The notes beneath the pieces are model-generated. The model saw only the letters and a list, made by a program, of their open reading frames with translations. It was not told the DNA's origin and searched no databases. DNA of 5,925 bases from Nitrospinota bacterium (GTDB taxonomy: Bacteria > Tectomicrobia > Entotheonellia > J063): NCBI GenBank assembly GCA_003696125.1, contig RFHZ01000834.1, forward strand, positions 1 to 5,925, written 5' to 3'. Both the position numbers and the translations under genes were made by a program. How positions within the stretch are numbered: position 1 is the first letter of the stretch; each line of letters begins with the position of its first letter. Positions 1-5,514 of this stretch are shown one piece after another.

Positions 1-38
1 CCTTCACTGTCCCCGCCTTCACTATCTCCCCCTTCACT
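1..38 (-). repeat. Start of SEGGD-coding 15-bp repeat in protease A
   Basis: The unit AGT GAA GGN GGN GAY begins at codon 292 (base 38). Two full copies and the start of a third are visible before the window ends. The tract sits five codons after Cys287 and eight after the oxyanion Asn284. It is homologous in position and sequence to the tract in protease C. The total copy number cannot be seen. Confidence 0.85.
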
Positions 39-911
39 GGCCGGGATGGTGCAGTCGTAGTTGCCGACCGAGGCGACCATGATTACACCCTGCTGCTTGA
101 GCCACTGGATGACCTGGTGGAGGAGGGTGCTCCCCTGGTAGAAGCCGAGGCTCATGTTCACCACCCGGATGTTCTTCTCGGGATGGTTATAGACCCAGAG
201 GAGGCCGTTGATCAGGTCGGAGAGATAGCCGCCACCCGCGTCGTCAAGAACCCGCACGGCATACAGCTTGGCCCTGGGAGCCATCCCCTTCACCTTGAGC
301 TGTGCCAGATTGCCGGCGATGATCCCGGCGATGTGGGTGCCGTGGCCATTGCGATCAGTGTAGTCGGCAGGGTCCTCACCCGCCCGCGCATTGTACCCTC
401 CTCTTACCACCCTGGAGAGATCAGGGTGGGTGGTATCGATGCCGGTATCGAGCACGGCAACACGCACCCTATCTCCATCGGTCCCTTCGACTTTATGCCG
501 GTATATCTGGCGCATCGACCAGCGATAGCCATGATCCGTATACTGCTCCTTCCCTGTTTGGGGATCAATCGGGGTGACAAAGCTTCCCTGGATCCCTCCG
601 GCCAGGCTCTGGGCGGTGATGGAGGTGTCCTCCTCGATGGCCTCCACCTCTGGATAGCTCTGCAGGATATCCAGGGCCACCTGGGGCTGGTCGGGGGGGA
701 GTTGAATCACCAGGGCCGGAAAGGGGGAGAGGCGTTGCAGGATGGTGCTACTGCTGGCCTGGACAATCGCCTCCTGTACCTCTACCGGTGTGTCCTGGCT
801 GAAGATGGCGATGCGTCGCAGGTTTTCTGCCTTGACTGGAAGGGGACTGAGCACCAGACCCAGAGCCAGGAAGATGAGTCCAAACAGGATAATGAATTGC
901 CGACGTGCCAT
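1..911 (-). CDS. Secreted subtilisin-like serine protease A (S8 family), 3' end cut by window
   Basis: This reading frame starts at ATG 911-909 and runs off the left edge, so 303 codons are visible. An AAGGAGGAG ribosome binding site a few bases upstream supports the start. Residues 1-28 form a signal peptide (MARRQF, a hydrophobic core, then VKA before ENLRR). Residues about 31-100 resemble an inhibitor_I9 propeptide, ending in VEAIEED. The catalytic domain follows, with Asp155 in VAVLDTGID, His190 in RNGHGTHIAG and oxyanion-hole Asn284 in ASVGNYDC. The frame then enters a SEGGD pentapeptide repeat that the window edge interrupts. The nucleophilic Ser must lie outside, so activity cannot be confirmed here. 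It follows protease B by 18 nt and is probably translated from the same transcript. It most resembles protease C: both have DTP-EVQEAIV in the propeptide, AGGGYLSDLI, SLGFYQ and NYDC-IPASEGGDS. An exported endoprotease is likely; the substrate is unknown. Confidence 0.93.
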   Translation of the reverse strand, partial: MARRQFIILFGLIFLALGLVLSPLPVKAENLRRIAIFSQDTPVEVQEAIVQASSSTILQRLSPFPALVIQLPPDQPQVALDILQSYPEVEAIEEDTSITAQSLAGGIQGSFVTPIDPQTGKEQYTDHGYRWSMRQIYRHKVEGTDGDRVRVAVLDTGIDTTHPDLSRVVRGGYNARAGEDPADYTDRNGHGTHIAGIIAGNLAQLKVKGMAPRAKLYAVRVLDDAGGGYLSDLINGLLWVYNHPEKNIRVVNMSLGFYQGSTLLHQVIQWLKQQGVIMVASVGNYDCTIPASEGGDSEGGDSE

Positions 912-929
912 GAGCTGTCTCCTCCTTCC

Positions 930-2375
930 TTACTTACTTTGGACCTGATCGATGGCCAGGGCGGCATCGATCAGGCCGGCCCCCTGCGCTTCCCAATCTA
1001 GACCGAGATCCAGAGCGGTATCCTGTAAGATCTGGCGAATCTCTTCAGGAGTCAGAGTCCTGTCTACGCTGAGCAGAAGAGCCACCAGGCCGGTGACATG
1101 GGCGGCGGCCTGGCTGGTCCCGCTCCCCAGCCCATAGCCCTTGTTGAGATTGATCGAGAGCACCGGGTCCTGGCGATCCCCACCAGGGGCGACCAGATCC
1201 ACCTCTGGTCCCCGGATACTGTAGTCGGTGACCTCGGCCTCGATGTCGGTGGCACCCACGGCGATCGTCTCCGGGTAGCGGGCCGGATATTTCACCTGTT
1301 CCTGAGAGAGACAGCCGCCACCGCTGGCCGCGCCTTCCCCGGCTGCCCCTTCGCCGGCCGCGCCTTCCCCGCTGGCACATCCGGTACCGGCCGCTCCCTC
1401 TCCGGCCGCACCCTCCCCGGCCGCGCCTTCCCCGCTGGCACCGGTGGTGTCGTAATTCCCGGCCGAGGCGACCATGATCACACCGGCCTCGTGCAGCAGG
1501 CGGACCATGCGATGGAGGAGTTCACTCCCGGTGGAGAAGCCGAGGCTCATATTCACGATGCGGATCTTGCGGTTCTTATAGACCCAATTGAGCCCGTTGA
1601 TCAGGTCGGAGAGATACCCGCTCCCGTCATCGCCCAGCACCTTGACCGGATAGAGCTTCGCTCTGGGGGCGATGCCGCGTAAATGCGACCTCTTGCGCAG
1701 CTTGGCTGCAATGATGCCGGCGATATGGGTACCGTGCCCGTTGCGATCCAGGGTATCCCGTTCCTCTTCACCGATGCGGGCGTTGTATCCCCGGGCCACG
1801 ATCTTGTGCAGGTCGGGATGAGTGGGGTCGATACCGGTGTCGAGCACGGCGATATCGACCTTGTCTCCCTGTCGCCTGGGATCGGCCTGATCCAGGTAGA
1901 TCTGCCACAAATTCCAGGGGTAGTCTTCTTCGCTCTCTTCCAGCATTTCCGGATCAGCCGGGATGATGAGGCTCCCCTGCACCCCTCCCTCTCCCCCGGG
2001 AGTGGCGGTAGGGGAGGGATATCTCTGGCTCTCGGCCCCGAGCGACACGTCTTCTTCGATCCGTTCCACGGCGGGATGACGGTACAGGAAGTCGAGAGCA
2101 GTCTCTGCCTGATCTGGGGGGAGCTGGATCAGGGCCCCGTTGAGGAGGGGAAAGGCTTTGAGAAGGAGGCTTCCACTCTCTCTGATGACCCTTTTCTGCT
2201 CCCCCTCTTCGATCCCGGGTCGAAAGGCGACCAGCCGTCGCAGATGCCCTGCCGTGTTCACCTGCCCGACCCTTAGCCCGTGTCCACCATCTGCCCATGC
2301 CGGACAGGGCTCTGGGAAGAAGCCGGGCATGGCCAGCATGATCCCTAGCAGAACCCAGAGCATTCTCCCTGCCAT
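930..2375 (-). CDS. Secreted subtilisin-like serine protease B (S8 family), complete
   Basis: This is an intact 481-residue S8 protease. ATG 2375-2373 is preceded by an AAGGAG site seven bases upstream. Residues 1-28 are a signal peptide (AWA before DGGHG). Residues about 45-115 are an I9-like propeptide ending VERIEEDVSL, followed by a linker rich in Gly, Pro and acidic residues (about 118-150). The catalytic domain starts near YPWNLWQI. Asp179 (VLDTGID), His214 (NGHGTHIAG) and Ser421 (GSGTSQAAAH) form the triad, and Asn307 (ASAGNYD) is the oxyanion residue. Residues 315-350 are GEGAA repeats inserted between Asn307 and the conserved YPARYPETIAVGATD segment, with Cys333 and Cys355 within and after them. 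The protein ends shortly after the catalytic domain, with no anchor or sorting domain. The Ser motif lacks the family's usual Met and Pro (GTSMAxPH). The gene lies 18 nt before protease A. The family call is firm; the target is unknown. Confidence 0.96.
   Translation of the reverse strand: MAGRMLWVLLGIMLAMPGFFPEPCPAWADGGHGLRVGQVNTAGHLRRLVAFRPGIEEGEQKRVIRESGSLLLKAFPLLNGALIQLPPDQAETALDFLYRHPAVERIEEDVSLGAESQRYPSPTATPGGEGGVQGSLIIPADPEMLEESEEDYPWNLWQIYLDQADPRRQGDKVDIAVLDTGIDPTHPDLHKIVARGYNARIGEEERDTLDRNGHGTHIAGIIAAKLRKRSHLRGIAPRAKLYPVKVLGDDGSGYLSDLINGLNWVYKNRKIRIVNMSLGFSTGSELLHRMVRLLHEAGVIMVASAGNYDTTGASGEGAAGEGAAGEGAAGTGCASGEGAAGEGAAGEGAASGGGCLSQEQVKYPARYPETIAVGATDIEAEVTDYSIRGPEVDLVAPGGDRQDPVLSINLNKGYGLGSGTSQAAAHVTGLVALLLSVDRTLTPEEIRQILQDTALDLGLDWEAQGAGLIDAALAIDQVQSK
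1326..1433 (-). repeat. GEGAA-coding 15-bp tandem repeat in protease B
   Basis: Codons 315-350 encode three GEGAA units, then GTGCAS, then three more GEGAA units. The DNA is a 15-bp minisatellite of the form GGN GAN GGN GCN GCC with scattered synonymous changes. The repeat is in frame and therefore coding. It occupies the loop just after the oxyanion-hole Asn of the protease. Confidence 0.9.
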
Positions 2376-2461
2376 CTCTTTTCTCCTTCTTTAACTCCGT
2401 CTAAAAGTTTCCTCTTGTTCCCCTGGTCATATTTGCAATTTTTATACCTTAAAGACCATTG

Positions 2462-2467
2462 ATTATA
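2462..2467 (-). promoter_or_regulatory. Candidate -10 box for the B-A protease pair
   Basis: A perfect TATAAT lies on the minus strand about 87 bases before the ATG of protease B, inside an A/T-rich patch that contrasts with the GC-rich coding DNA. No good TTGACA-like -35 element lies 16-18 bases upstream; the nearest, TTGTGC, is about 22 bases away. A second -10-like TATAAA lies about 27 bases downstream. A real promoter in this area is plausible, but the exact element is uncertain. Confidence 0.35.
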
Positions 2468-2597
2468 TTTTCTTCAAATTTTTTGTACCGCACAAACCGT
2501 CTGCCTTAACCAGAGCGGGTTTCCCCTTCTGGCTGCTACCGGTCTGACTCGCGATCAGCAGGAGGATGGTGAGAGGGAGAAGGAAAAATTTTCTCAG
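2463..2597 (-). pseudogene. Cryptic 44-codon frame resembling a signal peptide, no standard start
   Basis: From CTG at 2597-2595 to TAA at 2465-2463, the minus strand reads LRKFFLLPLTILLLIASQTG followed by a lysine-rich tail ending KNLKKI. The first part looks like a Sec or lipoprotein signal peptide: basic n-region, then an uninterrupted hydrophobic core. No ATG, GTG or TTG precedes it in frame before a TAG upstream, and no good ribosome binding site is positioned for CTG. It may be the remnant of a small secreted protein whose ATG mutated to CTG, a genuine CTG-started peptide, or chance. It overlaps the terminator-like hairpin and the TATAAT box, which compete as explanations. Confidence 0.2.
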
Positions 2598-2639
2598 GCA
2601 GAGGGAGCAATGCGGTGAAATCCCTGTTCTTCCCTGCCT
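2584..2639 (-). terminator. Possible weak intrinsic terminator after protease C
   Basis: On the minus strand AGGCAGGGA (2639-2631) can pair with TCCCTCTGCCT (2606-2596) with a two-base bulge. The loop is about 24 bases. A run of five T follows at 2588-2584. The T-run begins about eight bases after the stem and the loop is large, so this is a poor match to a strong terminator. Its place downstream of gene C fits a transcript end. Confidence 0.3.
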
Positions 2640-2712
2640 TCTCTAAATAGTGCAATTTCTGCCTGGTAGAAGAAGAGGTGGTAGCAGGGGGAGAAGCAGG
2701 GAGGAGGGGAGA

Positions 2713-4089
2713 TCATGGCCAGTCCCCGGCTACTTCCACTGCCCACTCTGCATCGACGAGCCCGGCTCCCTGCACCTCCCAGGGCTCTCCCAGATCGGTG
2801 GCCGTCTCCTGCAGGATCTGCCGCACCTCCTGCGGGCCCAGTGCCGGGTTCACCTCCAGCAGCAGCGCCGCCACACCGCTCACATGGGCGGCCGCCTGGC
2901 TGGTCCCGCTCCCCAGTCCAAATCCGCTTCCCAGATAGGTGGAGAGGATGGGAGCCGTGCGGGTACCACCCGGGGCGACCACATCTACGGCCGGTCCCTG
3001 CACGCTGTAGGAGGTGACACTCCCTGTCTCATCGGTGGCCCCCACGGCTATGGTTTCCGGGTACTGGGCCGGATATTTCACCTGCCAGGTGCAATCGAGG
3101 CCGCTATCGCCCCCTTCACTGTCCCCCCCTTCGCTATCGCCCCCTTCACTGGTGGCACCGATGCTATCTCCTCCTTCACTGGCCGGGATACCGCAGTCAT
3201 AGTTTCCCACCGAGGCGACCAGCACGATCCCCTCCTGGTAGAGTCTGCGGATGACTTCGTGCAGGAGGGGGCTGTCCTGGTAAAATCCCAGGCTCATGTT
3301 GATGACCCGGATCCCTTTCTCGGGATGCGCATAGATCCAGAGCAGGCCGGCGATGAGGTCGGAGAGGTATCCGCCCCCGGCATCGTTCAACACCTTCACC
3401 GCATACAGCCTGGCCTTATAGGCAACACCCAGTACCCCCTGTCCCTGCTGGCTGGCGATGATGATCCCGGCGATATGTGTCCCGTGACCGTTGCGATCGA
3501 TCCAGTCGTCCGGGTTCTCGCCGGCCCGGGCATTGTACCCTCCCTCGATCCTGATCCCGCTCCCAAAGGCCGGGTGCACCGGATCGATGCCGGTATCGAG
3601 CACCGCCACCGTTACCCCCTTGCCTCGAATAGCCAGGGGAATCTGGTCATGATGGATCTCTACCAGGTTCCAGGGATAGACATTCGATCCGGGGAGGGAG
3701 GGGAGGATGAGGCCCTGGCTACCCCCTTCAGCGGGTAAGGCCGGGACGGTGATGGCGGCATCCTCCTCCACCGCGACGACCTCTGGAGCACTCTGCAGCA
3801 TGGCGAGGGCCATTCCCGGGTGGGCAGGGAGCTTGAGGGCCATGGCGTTGAGCGAGGGAAAACGTTGCAGGACCTTGCTGTCGCTTTGGGCAACGATCGC
3901 TTCCTGCACCTCCGGTGGAGTGTCTGGTCGAAACTGGACGAGCCAGCGCTTGTTGGCTGCCCAGGTCGTGGCCGTTCCCAGTCCTATCAGCAGGCCGAGC
4001 ACAAGCAGGGCACAAAGTCCCTGTCCTGCCCGGAACAGGGAGGAGGGGGTCGACCTGGTTGCGCTGGCGTGCCATGCGCTCTTTTTCAT
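2713..4089 (-). CDS. Secreted subtilisin-like serine protease C (S8 family), complete
   Basis: This is an intact 458-residue S8 protease. ATG 4089-4087 has AAGGAGG eight bases upstream. The signal peptide is long: a polar basic n-region (about 1-24), a hydrophobic core, and TTWAA before NKRWLVQF, with cleavage near residue 45. Residues about 46-115 resemble an I9 propeptide, ending VVAVEED. The mature part starts near YPWNLVEI. Asp165 (VLDTGID), His202 (NGHGTHIAG) and Ser397 (GSGTSQAAAH) form the triad, with Asn296 (ASVGNYDC) as oxyanion residue. An acidic SEGGD repeat at 304-329 is bracketed by Cys299 and Cys333, which could form a disulfide closing the repeat as a loop (inference). The C-terminus is short and ends in DWP. 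The gene starts 43 nt after the D frame's stop and is likely co-transcribed with D. Its closest visible relative is protease A. Substrate unknown. Confidence 0.96.
   Translation of the reverse strand: MKKSAWHASATRSTPSSLFRAGQGLCALLVLGLLIGLGTATTWAANKRWLVQFRPDTPPEVQEAIVAQSDSKVLQRFPSLNAMALKLPAHPGMALAMLQSAPEVVAVEEDAAITVPALPAEGGSQGLILPSLPGSNVYPWNLVEIHHDQIPLAIRGKGVTVAVLDTGIDPVHPAFGSGIRIEGGYNARAGENPDDWIDRNGHGTHIAGIIIASQQGQGVLGVAYKARLYAVKVLNDAGGGYLSDLIAGLLWIYAHPEKGIRVINMSLGFYQDSPLLHEVIRRLYQEGIVLVASVGNYDCGIPASEGGDSIGATSEGGDSEGGDSEGGDSGLDCTWQVKYPAQYPETIAVGATDETGSVTSYSVQGPAVDVVAPGGTRTAPILSTYLGSGFGLGSGTSQAAAHVSGVAALLLEVNPALGPQEVRQILQETATDLGEPWEVQGAGLVDAEWAVEVAGDWP
3103..3180 (-). repeat. SEGGD-coding 15-bp tandem repeat in protease C
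   Basis: Codons 304-329 encode one SEGGD, a SIGAT spacer unit, then three SEGGD and a final Ser. The three adjacent units alternate in codon use (GAT AGC, then GAC AGT), so the DNA also has a 30-bp higher-order period. The coding strand carries G-runs of five, seven and five. The repeat is in frame within the protease. Confidence 0.9.
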
Positions 4090-4132
4090 CGTTTTTTCCT
4101 CCTTGCCTCTCTGTTGTTAACCTCTTCTCCTT

Positions 4133-5477
4133 TTACCAGCGTCTGGCCTGCTCTATGGCGAGAGGCGCATTGATGAGCCCCGCTCCCTGCACCTCCCAGG
4201 TCTCTCCCAGATCGGTGGCCGTCTCCTGCAGGATCTGCCGGATATCCTCGGGAGTGAGATTCTTGTTCTTGGCTACGCTGAGCAGGAGGGTGGCCAGCCC
4301 GCTCACATGGGCGGCCGCCTGGCTGGTTCCATTCCCCAGTCCGTACCCACCCTGGATATCGGTGGAGAAGATCGGGTCGGTATGGGTTCCTCCAGGAGCC
4401 ACCACATCGATCTCTATCCCCGGGATGCTGTACGGGGCGATGCGGGCAGAGATATCGGTGGCACCCACGGCGATCGTCTCCGGGTAGCGGGCCGGGTACA
4501 GGATCTGGGGCTGGGTGACACAGTCGCCGGCCGCATTCCCCGGCCGCACCCTCCCCGGCTGCCCCTTCGCCGCTGGCACATCCGGTGCCGGCTGCGCCTT
4601 CGCCGGCTGCGCCCTCGCCGGTTGCTCCGGTGCTCTCATAGTTCCCTACCGCCGCCACCAGCACGATCCCCCGGTCCAGGAGCTTCTGGAGGACCTCTTG
4701 CAGCAGCAGGCTCCCCTGGGAGAAGCCGAGACTCATGTTCACCACCTGGACCCGGTAGCTGTTGGGATGATCGTGCAGCCAGCTCAGGCCGTTGATCAGG
4801 TCGGAGAGGTACCCGCTCCCGCTCTCATCCAGGACCTTGACCGCATAGAGCACCGCCTGGGGAGCGATACCCCGGAAGTAGGGATCGTCCAGGCTGGCGG
4901 CAATGATCCCGGCGATGTGCGTCCCATGCCCGTTGCGATCGATCCAGTCGTCCGGGTTCTCGCCGGCCCGGGCATTGTATCCCCGCACCACTACATTGGC
5001 GAGTGAGGGGTGGGAGGGATCGATACCGGTATCGATCACGGCGACGCGCATCCCGTGTCCCAGGTAGTCATGGTTGTGACGCTTGATCTGATCCAGGCCG
5101 ATCTGGTGCAGGTTCCAGGGGTATCCTCCCCCGGTCGTTGCCGGATCGGTAGCGGTGACCAGCTCGCTCTGCACCCCCCCGCTCAGCATCTGGAGGGAGA
5201 GGGAGAAGTCTGGTTCCATGACCCGTACTTCCGGCTGTTCCTGCAAGAAGCGGAGCGCCGTATCCGCCATGGCCGGATCTGCCGGGAACTCAATGGCCCA
5301 GGCATTGACCAGGGGGAGCTTGTGCAGCACGCTGCTCCCGCTGGCCTCGATCAGGCTCGTCTGCACCGCTGTGGGGGTACCGTCCAGAAAGGCGACGATC
5401 CACCGCTCTCCGGCCGCCCAGGCGGTGGCGGTGACCAGGAGCAAGATACATACCAGAACACCGATTCTCCTTACCAT
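4133..5477 (-). pseudogene. Secreted subtilisin-like serine protease D, frameshifted in its repeat tract
   Basis: ATG 5477-5475 is chosen because AGGAGG lies eight bases upstream and a signal peptide follows at once (MVRRIGVLV, hydrophobic core, ATAWAA before GERW). An in-frame start 20 codons earlier would overlap the PilZ gene and add only polar residues. Residues about 23-92 are an I9-like propeptide. Asp149 (VIDTGID), His184 (NGHGTHIAG) and Asn279 (AAVGNYE) are present. GEGAA repeats start at residue 287. Near base 4535 the frame breaks: beyond it, YPARYPETIAVGATD, GNGTSQAAAH (Ser codon 4324-4322) and the normal C-terminus lie in another frame, ending at TAA 4133. The pattern fits loss of two G from one repeat unit. 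Restoring them gives a 448-residue protein. Read as is, the product lacks the catalytic Ser and ends in unrelated sequence. Sequencing error, recent pseudogene and switchable gene remain possible. Confidence 0.9.
4529..4619 (-). repeat. GEGAA-coding 15-bp tandem repeat in protease D, with a 2-bp lesion
   Basis: Two GEGAA units, GTGCAS, then two more GEGAA units and a damaged last unit. The last unit reads GGGGAATGCGGCC where the pattern predicts GGGGAAGGTGCGGCC, a two-base shortfall at about 4535-4536. The layout with a central TGCAS spacer matches the tract in protease B closely. The following in-frame residues are GDCVTQ, with a Cys comparable to Cys355 of B. Confidence 0.88.
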
Positions 5478-5485
5478 CTCCTTTT

Positions 5486-5491
5486 CCTCCT
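5486..5491 (-). promoter_or_regulatory. Ribosome binding site deciding the start of protease D
   Basis: AGGAGG lies eight bases before ATG 5477-5475, in the 37-nt gap after the PilZ stop codon. It selects this ATG over the earlier in-frame one at 5537, which lies inside the PilZ gene. Confidence 0.8.
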
Positions 5492-5514
5492 CAGTAAACC
5501 TCGCTAAATCCTCT

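Larger units (their letters stand above)
2376..2712. other. 337-bp gap between proteases C and B
   Basis: This is the only long non-coding stretch in the array. It divides the proteases into two pairs. Its half nearest gene C is pyrimidine-rich on the coding strand and holds an imperfect hairpin with a T-run. Its half nearest gene B has an A/T-rich patch (about 2430-2485) with a perfect TATAAT on the minus strand. A hairpin with a short purine-rich loop can form at 2510-2532 (CCAGA pairing with TCTGG around GGG/CCC). A second can form at 2533-2561 (CTGCT pairing with AGCAG). I could not match either to a known riboswitch. A 44-codon frame without a standard start overlaps the middle. No tRNA or insertion sequence is seen. 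Confidence 0.7.

Noticed and set aside
117-1001. Long plus-strand open frame of about 290 codons opposite protease A, with similar ones opposite B, C and D
   Set aside because: Their recurring motifs are mirror images of the conserved Asp, His and Ser motifs of the proteases. They lack convincing start sites and recognisable folds, and arise from GC-rich codon bias.
1326-1433. CRISPR-like or collagen-like repeat
   Set aside because: The 15-bp units are directly adjacent without unique spacers and are in frame with a protease. Collagen-like translations appear only in other frames.
2495-2565. Riboswitch, possibly c-di-GMP sensing, given the PilZ gene nearby
   Set aside because: Small hairpins can be drawn, but I could not align the known c-di-GMP riboswitch core, and the segment lies upstream of the candidate promoter for B.
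4086-4534. Out-of-frame C-terminal extension of protease D as a real novel domain
   Set aside because: The other frame restores textbook subtilisin sequence to the end, while this frame gives Arg/Pro/His-rich sequence with no recognisable fold.
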